Below are positions 22,319 to 30,450 of a stretch of 42,205 bases of DNA, one piece after another. This stretch comes from Oscillospiraceae bacterium. Lineage in GTDB: Bacteria; Bacillota_A; Clostridia; Oscillospirales; Oscillospiraceae. Both the position numbers and the translations under genes were made by a program. The notes under the pieces are model-generated. The model saw only the letters and a list, made by a program, of their open reading frames with translations. It did not search any database and had not been told where the DNA came from. The stretch is taken from NCBI GenBank assembly GCA_017398105.1, contig JAFQHF010000058.1:1-42205 (forward strand). Direction: 5' to 3'. Numbering within the stretch: the first letter of the stretch is position 1; each line of letters begins with the position of its first letter.

Positions 22319-23158
22319 TCAGATATTCAGCAGCACCAGGGCCACCAGGATCATGGCCAGGGCTGTCCACTGGCGTTTTTCCAGCCGCTCCTTAAACAGC
22401 AGCACGCCGGCCGTGGTCACCACCAGAATGGTGCCTACGCTGCAAACGGGATACACGATCACGGCAGGCACGGTTTTCAGGGCGGCCAGCATGAATTTGG
22501 CGGAATAGAAATTGGGAATGCCGATCAGCAGGCCGAAGGCCCATTCCCATTTCCCGGGACGGCCCTTTTTTCCGGCAATGCTCAGAAGCACGCACAGGAC
22601 AAAGGCCGCCAGGAAGGTATACAGCAGGAAATGGTCGGAAAGGAAGGAATTTCCCAGCTCCTCGAAGACCTTGGACATGGAATCCGCCGTGCCGCCGGCC
22701 AGCAGTGCCAGGATCAGGCCCAGTTTGCTTTCGGCTTTTTGGGTTCCGGGCTGGTAGTTGATCAGGATAATGGCAGCCACAGCCAGAATAAAGCCGCCCC
22801 ACTGAAGCAGACCGGGCATTTCCCGGAAGAAGATCACGCTGACCAGCATACTCACCAGCAGTCCCAGCTTCATAAATGTGGACGACAGCACCACGCCGTT
22901 TTTCCGGATGTTCATCTGCAGCAGCAAAAAGCCCGCCAGATACAGAAAACCGTTGATGCCTCCGAGAACAGCTGTCAGAGACAGCCCCGGGGCAGCGGGG
23001 AAGAAGTCTGTAAATCCGGTGCCTGCCCAGGAAAGCAGCAGGCACATGATGTAATTCACCGCCAGCATGGCGGTGTTGTTTTTTATCTTCGTTTCGCTGA
23101 GCCGCATGGTGATGGACACCAGGGCACTGCTGGCCACGGCAAGAAGCAGATTGAGCAT
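22319..23158 (-). CDS. EamA/DMT superfamily transporter
   Basis: 279 residues with about ten hydrophobic helices in two five-helix halves, the EamA layout. The second half ends with the conserved ERLEKRQWTALAMILVALVLL (shown in part: ERLEKRQWTALAMILVAL). Such drug/metabolite transporters export amino acids, purines or other small molecules; the substrate is unknown. The start is ATG 23158 with AGGAGAA upstream. Single gene, convergent with sfsA; no clear promoter was seen because a repeat element fills the upstream region. Confidence 0.85.
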   Translation of the reverse strand: MLNLLLAVASSALVSITMRLSETKIKNNTAMLAVNYIMCLLLSWAGTGFTDFFPAAPGLSLTAVLGGINGFLYLAGFLLLQMNIRKNGVVLSSTFMKLGLLVSMLVSVIFFREMPGLLQWGGFILAVAAIILINYQPGTQKAESKLGLILALLAGGTADSMSKVFEELGNSFLSDHFLLYTFLAAFVLCVLLSIAGKKGRPGKWEWAFGLLIGIPNFYSAKFMLAALKTVPAVIVYPVCSVGTILVVTTAGVLLFKERLEKRQWTALAMILVALVLLNI

Positions 23159-23188
23159 GGGAATATTCTCCTATCTTATGTGGAGTGT

Positions 23189-23366
23189 AAATGATCGTTT
23201 GGCGGTTAAGGATTGATCGAATCGTAGGGGCGGATTTCCAATCCGCCCTCCATATTCTAACAATTGTGCGAAGAATTCTTCAGTGTAGGCTTCGGAGAGG
23301 TCAGGGCGGATTGAAAATCCGCCCCTACAACTACTGCCAAACAGATTTTATGTTAAACGATAATTT
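23189..23366. repeat. 178-bp MITE-like repeat with AAATKATCGTTT termini
   Basis: The left end AAATGATCGTTT (23189-23200) is matched in inverted orientation by AAACGATAATTT (23355-23366). Inside, 23224-23338 is bounded by GTAGGGGCGG and CCGCCCCTAC, each with an inner palindromic half. The central spacer has TGCGAAGAATTCTTC. The same plan occurs at 40146-40321. It fills most of the 313-bp gap between the DMT exporter and the next gene. Confidence 0.82.
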
Positions 23367-23414
23367 GCAGGATTATCTGGCTGCGTGAATGTATTTTAGC
23401 AAATACACAACCAC

Positions 23415-23443
23415 TTGTAAAGACTGCGCCTGTGTGCTAGAAT
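23415..23443 (+). promoter_or_regulatory. Promoter of the C_GCAxxG_C_C gene
   Basis: TTGTAA (23415-23420), 17-bp spacer, TAGAAT (23438-23443). Confidence 0.65.
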
Positions 23444-23471
23444 AAAACAAAAACCGATGGAGGTATTTACC

Positions 23472-23927
23472 ATGGATCACAGCATCAAAGCAGGCGAACT
23501 TTTCTTATCCGGCAGCAACTGCGCACAGGCGGTCGTGCTGGCCTTCAGCGACCTGACCGGTCTGGATGACAAGACCGCTGCCAGAATCTCTTCTCCCTTC
23601 GGCGGCGGTATGGGCCGGATGCGGGAAGTCTGCGGCGCGGTCAGCGGTATGCTGATGGTGCTGGGCATCCTCTACGGCTACGAGGAGCCCGGTGAGAAGG
23701 ATATCAACAAGAAGGAGCACTACAAGGTGGTTCAGGCTCTGGCCGACCAGTTCCGGGGTCAGGTGGGCAGCATCATCTGCCGGGAGATCCTGAAGAATCC
23801 TCCCTCTGACCCCAATCCCACGCCCCGCACCGCAGAGTTCTACAAGGTTCGTCCCTGCGCCCGGATGGTCATGACCGCCGCCCGGATCCTGGACGAGTAC
23901 ATCGCAGAGCATCCCCTGGAAAAGTAA
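23472..23927 (+). CDS. C_GCAxxG_C_C family redox protein
   Basis: 151 residues from ATG 23472, which follows GGAGG; the ATG five codons earlier overlaps that site. Conserved cysteines sit at 17 (SNCAQA), 54 (CGAVSG, the family core), 103 (IICREIL) and 129 (RPCARMV). This family of small alpha-helical proteins is common in anaerobes; it is thought to be redox-active or metal-binding, often near thioredoxin-like or oxidoreductase genes, but without an assigned reaction. Monocistronic here, with its own promoter; a REP-like element follows the stop. Confidence 0.88.
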   Translation: MDHSIKAGELFLSGSNCAQAVVLAFSDLTGLDDKTAARISSPFGGGMGRMREVCGAVSGMLMVLGILYGYEEPGEKDINKKEHYKVVQALADQFRGQVGSIICREILKNPPSDPNPTPRTAEFYKVRPCARMVMTAARILDEYIAEHPLEK

Positions 23928-23939
23928 GAAATATGTCTT

Positions 23940-24012
23940 GTAGGGCGGCTTGCCCTCAAGCCGCCGCCAACAACGCGACCCGGCACGGCGGCTTGAGAGC
24001 AGGCCGCCCTAC
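23940..24012. repeat. Paired REP-like element, GTAGGGCGGC type
   Basis: Begins GTAGGGCGGCTTG and ends GGCCGCCCTAC; two inner palindromic halves (GGCGGCTTG/CAAGCCGCC) flank about 25 bp. A sequence variant of the GTAGGGGCGGATT family. Confidence 0.8.
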
Positions 24013-24044
24013 CATACGTTGTGAGAAATCAGGAGGAATCAACA

Positions 24045-24626
24045 ATGATTCGAATCGCCCGGGAGCAGGATATTCCGGCAATGCTGGAAATCTACGCCCC
24101 CTATGTGGAAAACACCACCTATTCCTTTGAATATGATGTCCCCTGCCGCAAAACCTTCACCCAGCGCTTTTTTGCCATCACAGCCCAGTTTCCCTGGCTG
24201 GTCTGGGAGGAGGAGGGGAAGATCCTCGGCTATGCCTACGGCAGTCCTCCCTTTGAGCGGGCCGCCTACCGCTGGTGCGCCGAGCCCTCCATCTATCTGG
24301 ACCCGGAGGCCCAGGGCAGGGGGATCGCCCAAAAGCTGTACACGGCACTGGAATGGATTCTGCAGCAGCAGGGCTACCAGGTGCTGTATTCGCTGATCAC
24401 CGAGGAAAATACCCGCTCCGTCCGGTTCCACGAAAAATTCGGCTATCAGACCCGGATGGTTCTGCCGGACTGCGGCTTCAAGCATGGCCGGTGGCTGGGC
24501 CTGGTTTGGATGGAAAAACGCTTAAAAACTGTAGAAACGCCCAGTGCATTCCCGGTCTCCTGGTTGTCAATTGTGCAAGATGCAGAAAGATTTACAAATT
24601 TTTTAGGTAGTTTGTCCCTTTCCTAA
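24045..24626 (+). CDS. GNAT N-acetyltransferase, phosphinothricin acetyltransferase-like
   Basis: 193 residues from ATG 24045 (AGGAGG upstream). GNAT core: R-x-x-x-x-D-I-P-A-M-L-E-I-Y at the start, acetyl-CoA-binding loop PEAQGRGIAQKL near residues 88-99 (Q/R-x-x-G-x-G/A), and ENTRSVRFHEKFGY. The order YAPYVENTTYSFEYD is typical of the Pat/Bar group, which acetylates amino-acid-like substrates such as methionine sulfoximine or phosphinothricin. The last about 30 residues (after MEKRLK) are unlike the family and may be an extension read into intergenic DNA. No obvious own promoter, as a repeat lies upstream. Confidence 0.85.
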   Translation: MIRIAREQDIPAMLEIYAPYVENTTYSFEYDVPCRKTFTQRFFAITAQFPWLVWEEEGKILGYAYGSPPFERAAYRWCAEPSIYLDPEAQGRGIAQKLYTALEWILQQQGYQVLYSLITEENTRSVRFHEKFGYQTRMVLPDCGFKHGRWLGLVWMEKRLKTVETPSAFPVSWLSIVQDAERFTNFLGSLSLS

Positions 24627-24739
24627 TTGCAAAAAATATGTTATGTTATGAGCGTGGAAAAATGTGCCGTATTGCGCCTTTTTTTCAGGTGCAGAGCACC
24701 CATCTTAGCATCCATCAATTTATATAAGGAGCTGTGACC

Positions 24740-25930
24740 ATGTATTTTCAGAAAAAACGCGTAATTGCAATGCTGCTGGCCGGTGGCCAGGGCAGCCGCC
24801 TGCATGTCCTGACGAGGAAGACCGCCAAGCCTGCGGTTCCCTTCGGCGGCAAGTACCGCATCATCGACTTCCCTCTGTCCAACTGTGTCAATTCCGGCAT
24901 TGATACCGTCGGCATCCTGACCCAGTATCAGCCTCTGGAGCTGAACGAGTACATCGGCAACGGCCAGCCCTGGGGCCTGAACAAGACCCATTCCTGCGCT
25001 CAGGTTCTGCCTCCCTACGAGCGTAACGACAAGAAGTCCGGTTGGTTCGAAGGCACCGCAAACGCCATCTACAAGAACATCGACTTCGTCGACCGCTTTG
25101 ACCCCGACTATGTTGTCATCCTGTCCGGTGACCACATCTATAAGATGGACTACAATGCCATGGTCGATTACCATGTCAAGCACAATGCTTCCGTTACCAT
25201 CGCTGTCCGTAACGTTCCTCTGGCTGAGGCTTCCCGTTTCGGCATCCTGAACACCAACCCCGACAACTCCATCTACGAGTTCGAGGAGAAGCCCCCCGTT
25301 CCCAAGTCCACCAACGCTTCCATGGGTATCTACTGCTTCAACTGGAGCGTCCTGCGTGAGGCCCTGATCGCTGACGAAGAGGACCCCAACTCCTCCAAGG
25401 ACTTCGGCAAGAACATCATCCCCAACCTGCTGAACGCCGGCCACAAGATGATGGCTTACCCCTTCGACGGCTACTGGAAGGACGTCGGCACCATCGCATC
25501 CCTGTGGGAAGCCAACATGGAACTGCTGGGCAAGGAGCCCGAGTTCGATCTGCGCGGCGGCAAGAACGAGACCATCTATGCCCGTAACTCCGCTCTGCCC
25601 TCCTCCTACATCGATGAGGATGCCAAGATCGTTGACTCCCTGGTTGCTGAAGGCTGCGAAGTCTACGGCACTGTCAAGCACTCCGTCGTTTCCATCGGCT
25701 GCACCATCGGCGCCGGCGCTCTGGTTGAGGACGCTGTCGTGATGCCCGGTGTCGTCATCGAGGATGGCGCAATCGTCCGTAACTGCATCCTGGGCGAAGG
25801 CTCCAAGGTCTGTAAGAACGCTGTTGTCGGCGGTCAGTTCGCAGAGGGCGAGAAGAGAGAAATCAGCGTTACCTCCAAGGGCGCTGTTATCGAGGCCAAC
25901 ACCGTGCTGAAGCCCGGTGACATGGTCTAA
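24740..25930 (+). CDS. glgC: Glucose-1-phosphate adenylyltransferase, GlgC subunit
   Basis: 396 residues from ATG 24740, 7 nt after AAGGAG. Makes ADP-glucose from ATP and glucose-1-phosphate, the committed step of bacterial glycogen synthesis. Nucleotidyltransferase motif [10 protein letters not shown] (11-20) then [20 protein letters not shown], catalytic [23 protein letters not shown], and FEEKP. The C-terminal third is a left-handed beta-helix (hexapeptide repeats) with IGAG and [10 protein letters not shown] turns. First gene of glgC-glgD-glgA, with strongly biased codons (CTG, AAC, TTC, CGT/CGC) indicating high expression. The promoter in 24627-24739 is not obvious. Confidence 0.96.
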   Translation: MYFQKKRVIAMLLAGGQGSRLHVLTRKTAKPAVPFGGKYRIIDFPLSNCVNSGIDTVGILTQYQPLELNEYIGNGQPWGLNKTHSCAQVLPPYERNDKKSGWFEGTANAIYKNIDFVDRFDPDYVVILSGDHIYKMDYNAMVDYHVKHNASVTIAVRNVPLAEASRFGILNTNPDNSIYEFEEKPPVPKSTNASMGIYCFNWSVLREALIADEEDPNSSKDFGKNIIPNLLNAGHKMMAYPFDGYWKDVGTIASLWEANMELLGKEPEFDLRGGKNETIYARNSALPSSYIDEDAKIVDSLVAEGCEVYGTVKHSVVSIGCTIGAGALVEDAVVMPGVVIEDGAIVRNCILGEGSKVCKNAVVGGQFAEGEKREISVTSKGAVIEANTVLKPGDMV

Positions 25931-25958
25931 TTTGGACTGTAATTAGGAGGATACCGCA

Positions 25959-27068
25959 ATGAACGTAATGGGTATTATTTTTACCAATGACGCTACCATG
26001 GGTGAGCTGACCAACAAACGCACCATGGCAAGCATTCCCTTCGGCGGCCGTTATCGTCAGGTGGACTTCGCTCTGTCCAACCTGTCCTGCGCCGGTGTCC
26101 GTCACGTGGGCATCATCTCCCGTCACAACTACCAGTCTCTGATGAACCACATCGGCGACGGTGAGGAGTGGGGCCTGGAGCTGGCTGAAGGCGGTCTGGA
26201 ATTCCTGACTCCCTATGCTCAGACCACCGTGGGCACCTACCGCGGCAAGCTGGAGTCCCTGAACAACGCTATGGACTTCCTGGAGTACGGCGAAGAGGAC
26301 GAGCTGGTCGTTATGATCGACTCCGCAGTCCTGTCCAACGTTGACCTGCGCGCCATCCTGGATGCACACGTTGCATCCGGCAAGGACATCACCGTTGTTA
26401 CCAAGGCCGGCATCTGCAACGGCGAGAAGAAGATCGACCTGGCTCTGAAGCTGGAGAACGGCGAAGTTGCTGATATGGTCGTTGACTATGCTGCTCCCGC
26501 TGAGTACGTCGCTTCCATGGATATCTTCGTCCTGAGCAAGAAGTGGCTGGTCAAGTCCGTCAAGGAAATGATCGCCCGCGACAAGTTCCACATGGACCGT
26601 GACCTGGTCATGGGCGGCTGGAACCGCGGCCTGGTTTCCGTCAACGTTTACGAGTTCGACGGCGTTGCCATGTTCAACGAGTCCGTGGAAGAGTACTTCT
26701 ACAACTCCATGGCTCTGATCAAGAAGGACGTCCGCGCTGATATCTTCAACGGCAACCACCCCGTTTACACCAAGGTCCGTGACCGCGTTCCCACCTACTA
26801 CGGTGAGACCAGCGAGATCGAGAACTCCCTGATCGCTGACGGCTGCATGCTGGAAGGCGAAGTTGAGGATTCCATCCTGTTCCGTGAAGTCACCATCGGC
26901 AAGGGCGCAGAGGTCGAGAACTGCATCCTGTTCAACGACGCTGTTGTCGGCGAAGGCGCTGAGCTGAAGTACGTCATCCTGGACAAGAACGTCACCGTTA
27001 CCCCCGGTGCAAAGCTGATCGGCACCAAGAAGAACCCCATCATCGTCAAGCGGGGTGAGACTGTATGA
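25959..27068 (+). CDS. glgD: Glucose-1-phosphate adenylyltransferase regulatory subunit GlgD
   Basis: 369 residues, ATG 25959 after AGGAGG. A GlgC paralogue that lacks the full GGxGxRL nucleotide loop (it starts MGIIFTNDATMGELTNKRT), which is the hallmark of GlgD, the non-catalytic partner in Firmicute GlgCD enzymes. IPFGGRYRQVDFALSNL and the C-terminal hexapeptide-repeat helix (IADGCMLEGEVEDSILF) are kept. It forms a heterotetramer with GlgC and raises activity. It follows glgC by 28 bp, and its stop overlaps the glgA start (ATGA). Confidence 0.95.
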   Translation: MNVMGIIFTNDATMGELTNKRTMASIPFGGRYRQVDFALSNLSCAGVRHVGIISRHNYQSLMNHIGDGEEWGLELAEGGLEFLTPYAQTTVGTYRGKLESLNNAMDFLEYGEEDELVVMIDSAVLSNVDLRAILDAHVASGKDITVVTKAGICNGEKKIDLALKLENGEVADMVVDYAAPAEYVASMDIFVLSKKWLVKSVKEMIARDKFHMDRDLVMGGWNRGLVSVNVYEFDGVAMFNESVEEYFYNSMALIKKDVRADIFNGNHPVYTKVRDRVPTYYGETSEIENSLIADGCMLEGEVEDSILFREVTIGKGAEVENCILFNDAVVGEGAELKYVILDKNVTVTPGAKLIGTKKNPIIVKRGETV

Positions 27069-28510
27069 AAATTGCAGTCTGCGCTTCCGAAGGCGCCCCC
27101 TACGCCAAATCCGGCGGTCTGGGCGACGTAATGGAGGCCCTGCCTGCTGCGCTGAGCCGCATTGAAGGCAATGAGGTCGCTCTGTTCCTGCCCTACTACA
27201 GCAAGATCAAGTCCAACGCAGCTTATGAGACCGAGAAGGTCGCTGAGTTCCGCGTTCAGCTGGGCTGGCGCCAGCAGTACTGCGCTGTCATGAAGCTGAC
27301 CAACCGCGCCGACAAGGTGCAGGTCTACTTCCTGGACAATGAGTACTACTTCGGCGGCCGTACCGGCGCTATCTACGGCGACATGGATGACGGTGAGCGG
27401 TTTGCTTACTTCTCCCGTGCCTGCCTGGATGCCATGGTGGCTCTGGACTACATCCCCGATGTGATCCAGTGCAACGACTGGCAGTGTGCTCTGATCCCCA
27501 CTTACCTGAAGGCTGTCTACCACGGTCAGTTCCCCAAGACCCGCTGCATGTACACCATCCACAACATCGAGTATCAGGGCTGGGCTAACGCCGCCTTCTT
27601 CGATGACATGCTGGGTCTGCCCTGGGAGTACCGCGGCACTCTGGACATGAACAACTCTGTCAATGTCATGAAGGGCGCCATCGAGACTGCCGACCTGGTC
27701 ACCACCGTTTCCGAGACCTATGCCCGCGAGCTGATGTATCCCTACTACGCTCACGGCCTGGACGGCATCCTGGCCAACAACTCCTGGAAGCTGACCGGTA
27801 TCACCAACGGTATCGACACCAATACCTTCAACCCCGAGACTGCAAAGGCACTGCCTGCTCACTTCAACGCCGAGACCTTCGTGGAAGGCAAGGCTGCTTG
27901 TAAGGCTGCTCTGCAGGAAGAGGTTGGTCTGCCCGTGAAGCCCGATGTGCCTCTGATGGTCATGGTCACCCGTCTGGCCGGCCACAAGGGCCTGGATCTG
28001 CTGTGCTACATCGCCCGCCGTCTGATGTGGGAAGAGGATGCTCAGCTGCTGATCCTGGGCACCGGCGAAGCACAGTATGAGACCTTCTTCAAGGATCTGG
28101 CTGTCCAGTTCCCCGAGCAGGTCGCTGCCAAGATCACCTTCAACCTGGGTCTGGCTGACCGCATCTACGCCGGCGGCGACATCTATCTGATGCCCTCCAA
28201 GTCCGAGCCCTGCGGCCTGTCCCAGATGAACGCCATGCGTTACGGCACCGTTCCTGTTGTCCACGCTACCGGCGGCCTGAAGGACACTGTTCCTCCCGTT
28301 GACGAGAACGGCGAGGGCGGTCTGGGCTTCACCTTCCAGAGCTACAACGCCGACGACTTCTACGCAGCCGTCAAGCGCGCTCTGGATCTGTACAACGACA
28401 ACCGCGAGGCATTCCGCGCCCTGCAGAAGAAGGAAATGGAAACCGACTTCAGCTGGGACGTCCCCGCTGGCAAGTACATGGAGCTGTTCAAGAACATGCT
28501 GTCCTGGTAA
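27065..28510 (+). CDS. glgA: Glycogen synthase (ADP-glucose)
   Basis: 481 residues, GT5 family, GT-B fold, usual length about 480. N-terminal KSGGLGDVMEALPAAL holds the ADP-glucose-binding K-x-G-G-L. Further motifs: TIHNIEYQG, CNDWQ, TNGIDTNTFNP, RLAGHKGLDLL, MPSKSEPCGLSQMNAMRYGT, with the catalytic Glu of the E-P-C-G-L loop, and ATGGLKDTV. Adds glucose from ADP-glucose to the growing alpha-1,4 chain. The ATG overlaps the glgD stop by 4 nt, so the two are translationally coupled. Branching enzyme and phosphorylase genes are not in the window. A terminator lies about 100 bp downstream. Confidence 0.97.
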   Translation: MKIAVCASEGAPYAKSGGLGDVMEALPAALSRIEGNEVALFLPYYSKIKSNAAYETEKVAEFRVQLGWRQQYCAVMKLTNRADKVQVYFLDNEYYFGGRTGAIYGDMDDGERFAYFSRACLDAMVALDYIPDVIQCNDWQCALIPTYLKAVYHGQFPKTRCMYTIHNIEYQGWANAAFFDDMLGLPWEYRGTLDMNNSVNVMKGAIETADLVTTVSETYARELMYPYYAHGLDGILANNSWKLTGITNGIDTNTFNPETAKALPAHFNAETFVEGKAACKAALQEEVGLPVKPDVPLMVMVTRLAGHKGLDLLCYIARRLMWEEDAQLLILGTGEAQYETFFKDLAVQFPEQVAAKITFNLGLADRIYAGGDIYLMPSKSEPCGLSQMNAMRYGTVPVVHATGGLKDTVPPVDENGEGGLGFTFQSYNADDFYAAVKRALDLYNDNREAFRALQKKEMETDFSWDVPAGKYMELFKNMLSW

Positions 28511-28520
28511 GCGGCGAATC

Positions 28521-28586
28521 GCCGCGGATAATGCGTGCACGGTGCGGTGGGAGTCGTTACTTCCCAAACCCGCTCGGTATCGTTAC
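28521..28586 (+). repeat. 66-bp dispersed repeat, copy A
   Basis: About 85% identical, by eye, to the reverse complement of 37640-37705. Shared blocks include TAATGCGTG, CGGTGCGG, CCCAAACCCGCTCGGT and CGTTAC. Starts 10 bp after the glgA stop; non-coding. Confidence 0.8.
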
Positions 28587-28611
28587 CCCGGCAATATAGC
28601 TGATATATCAG

Positions 28612-28646
28612 AATCCGCCCGGAATTTTCCGGGCGGATTTTTCTTC
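28612..28646 (+). terminator. Terminator of the glgCDA operon
   Basis: Stem AATCCGCCCGG / CCGGGCGGATT with a 6-nt loop, then TTTCTTC. Confidence 0.85.
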
Positions 28647-28656
28647 GAAGGAATTT

Positions 28657-28763
28657 TGTAGGGCGGGGACATGTCCCCGCCGGGCAGCTGCAGATTCTGA
28701 GCATGTGGATGTTGCAGCTCAGGTGCCGATACTGCCCGGCGGAGGCGCGCCTCCGCCCTACAA
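28657..28763. repeat. Paired REP-like element with TTGTAGGGCGG / CCGCCCTACAA ends
   Basis: Outer 11-bp inverted ends, with inner palindromes GCGGGGACATGTCCCCGC and GGAGGCGCGCCTCC and a spacer between them. It ends 9 bp before the stop codon of the MerR gene. Confidence 0.82.
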
Positions 28764-28772
28764 ATCAAAAAG

Positions 28773-29504
28773 TTATTTGTCTTTGCAATAAATCCGGATA
28801 GCTTTCAGGGCGAATTCTCCGGTGCCCTTGCCGCCTGCGCTGTCGATGTTTTCCGTCATGGTGCCGCCGCCGGCGTACATTTCGCCCAGACCCAGCAGAA
28901 TCTGGCTGGTGCAGGTGTAGAAATGCTCTGTAAAGTATGCCTGCAGTTCTTTAACCCAGGTCTGGACGGCTTCGCAGCCGGGGTCTCTGTCCTTCATGGC
29001 ACCAAGGCGGACAAAAAAGTCCATAATCTGGGCATTGATGGCCTTGCCCTCTTCCTGAGTGCGGCCCTTTGCCTTCTGCTCGTATTCCTTGTAGGCATCG
29101 GTCTTTCCGTACAGGGTTTTGGCCTGTGCCTGGTATTCGTCGATCTTTTTGGGGTCCCAGTTATGAAATTCCAAATATCTCACTCCAATCAGTTTGATTC
29201 CGTTGGCCAGATGGATGCGGGTCTGCAGATGGTCTATTTTGGCCTTCAACAGTTCCACCTGCTGCTCCAGACATCGGTTCCGGTCAAAATCCGGGGCTTC
29301 CAGAATTCCCTGAATTTCCTTCAGGGGAAATCCGATCTCCCGGAACAGGAGGATCAGATATAGCTTTTCCTGAGCTTCTTCATCGTAAAGCCGATACCCA
29401 GCCTGGGTGATTTGCGTGGGCTTCAGCAGTCCGATGGCATCGTAATGATGCAGCGTGCGCACGCTGATGTGGGCGGTTTTGGCCAGCTCGTTTACGGTTT
29501 TCAT
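28773..29504 (-). CDS. MerR family regulator with TipAS-like effector domain
   Basis: 243 residues. The N-terminal winged helix is MerR type (TVNELAKTAHISVRTLHHYD, then IGLLKP, GYRLYDEEAQEKL), followed by the dimerisation helix near residues 75-105. The C-terminal about 140 residues match the TipAS/albicidin-binding type domain (YEQKAKGRTQEEG, then MDFFVRLGAMKD), which in TipA traps thiopeptides and other ligands. ATG 29504 is preceded by AGGAGGG. Its promoter has the 19-bp spacer that MerR proteins act on, so it is self-regulated. It is divergent from a metallo-hydrolase gene whose promoter is adjacent. The ligand is unknown. Confidence 0.9.
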   Translation of the reverse strand: MKTVNELAKTAHISVRTLHHYDAIGLLKPTQITQAGYRLYDEEAQEKLYLILLFREIGFPLKEIQGILEAPDFDRNRCLEQQVELLKAKIDHLQTRIHLANGIKLIGVRYLEFHNWDPKKIDEYQAQAKTLYGKTDAYKEYEQKAKGRTQEEGKAINAQIMDFFVRLGAMKDRDPGCEAVQTWVKELQAYFTEHFYTCTSQILLGLGEMYAGGGTMTENIDSAGGKGTGEFALKAIRIYCKDK

Positions 29505-29527
29505 GGGTATCCCTCCTGTCTGAGACT

Positions 29528-29558
29528 ACTATAAACCATAACGTAAGGGAAGAGTCAA
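29528..29558 (-). promoter_or_regulatory. MerR-type promoter with 19-bp spacer
   Basis: Minus strand TTGACT (29558-29553), 19-bp spacer, TATAGT (29533-29528). The spacer holds the imperfect dyad CCTTACGTTATGG. Overlong spacers with an internal dyad are the hallmark of MerR-controlled promoters. The leader before the merR ATG is about 17 nt. Confidence 0.82.
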
Positions 29559-29566
29559 GAGGGAAT

Positions 29567-29594
29567 TTGACTTTTTATTGAGATATGCTAAAAT
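29567..29594 (+). promoter_or_regulatory. Promoter of the metallo-hydrolase gene
   Basis: TTGACT (29567-29572), 16-bp spacer, TAAAAT (29589-29594). Its -35 is only 8 bp from the -35 of the divergent merR promoter, so a protein bound there could affect both. Confidence 0.6.
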
Positions 29595-29645
29595 GAACAT
29601 AATTCGGCAGCTTGCGGGCAAGCTGCCCCACAGGAAGAACGGTGA

Positions 29646-30419
29646 ATGCGCATGAAACTGGTGACGCTGATAGAAAATACAACCGGCCGGACTGACCTGG
29701 CTGCAGAGCACGGCCTGTCCGTATATATCGAGACCGGGAGCAAAAAAATTCTGTTCGATGCCGGGCAGTCTGCCGCATTTGCGGATAACGCCCAAAAGCT
29801 GGGGGTTGACCTGGCAGCAGTGGATTTTGCGGTACTGTCCCACGGTCATTACGACCACGGCGGCGGGCTGAAACGCTTTCGGGAAAGCAATCCCGATGCA
29901 CCCGTTTATCTGAGCCGCCAGGCCTTTGGCAGGCACTGCAATGCCGCGGGAAAAGACATCGGACTGGATACGGGGCTGATGGGGGAGAAGAATCTGATCT
30001 TTGCGGAGGACGGTCTGAAAATCGCACCGGGGCTGACCCTGTACAGCTGCAATGACCGGGTACGGGAGTATCCCACCGACACCTCCGGCATGACGGCAAA
30101 CGGCGAACCGGAAGCGTTTGCGCATGAGCAGTATCTTCTGATCGGGGAAGGACAGAAGCGTATTCTGATCAGCGGCTGCTCCCACAAGGGGATTTTGAAT
30201 ATTGCGGATTGGTTCCGTCCGGATATCCTGATCGGCGGCTTTCACTTCATGAAGATCCGGGACGAAGTATTTCTGAAATCCGCAGCCGAAGCACTGCTAG
30301 CCTGTCCCACGGTCTATTACACCGGCCACTGCACGGGAGAAGAACAGTTCGCGTTTCTGAAGCAAATCATGGGCGACCGGCTGCACCGCATTCAGACCGG
30401 CACTGTGCTGGAACTGTAA
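29646..30419 (+). CDS. Metallo-beta-lactamase-fold hydrolase (COG1237-like)
   Basis: 257 residues. Metal motif SHGHYDHGGG with His66, His68, Asp70 and His71, further SGCSHKGI and GGFH/GHCTGE histidines. The order resembles the MJ0937/COG1237 group, whose archaeal members make the methanopterin precursor; bacterial members are unassigned. It should be a cytoplasmic hydrolase with two zinc or iron ions. ATG 29646 fits best with AGGAAG about 8 nt upstream; ATG 29652 is an alternative. A small hairpin (29604-29625) lies in the leader. Divergent from the MerR gene, which may regulate it. Confidence 0.82.
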   Translation: MRMKLVTLIENTTGRTDLAAEHGLSVYIETGSKKILFDAGQSAAFADNAQKLGVDLAAVDFAVLSHGHYDHGGGLKRFRESNPDAPVYLSRQAFGRHCNAAGKDIGLDTGLMGEKNLIFAEDGLKIAPGLTLYSCNDRVREYPTDTSGMTANGEPEAFAHEQYLLIGEGQKRILISGCSHKGILNIADWFRPDILIGGFHFMKIRDEVFLKSAAEALLACPTVYYTGHCTGEEQFAFLKQIMGDRLHRIQTGTVLEL

Positions 30420-30421
30420 CC

Positions 30422-30450
30422 TGGTGGGCTGGGTCATGACCCCACCCTAC
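30422..30450. repeat. Palindrome around GGGTCATGACCC
   Basis: GGGTCATGACCC (30431-30442) with outer GGTGG/CCACC arms, just after the hydrolase stop and followed by CTACAG as in the REP-like family. The same core occurs at 37583-37602. Confidence 0.7.

Noticed and set aside
26798..28567. 589-codon open frame on the minus strand opposite glgA
   Set aside because: A shadow: strong codon bias (CTG, GAC, TTC) of the real plus-strand gene removes stops on the opposite strand. The translation is rich in V, H, Q and G without domains, and glgA is unmistakable.
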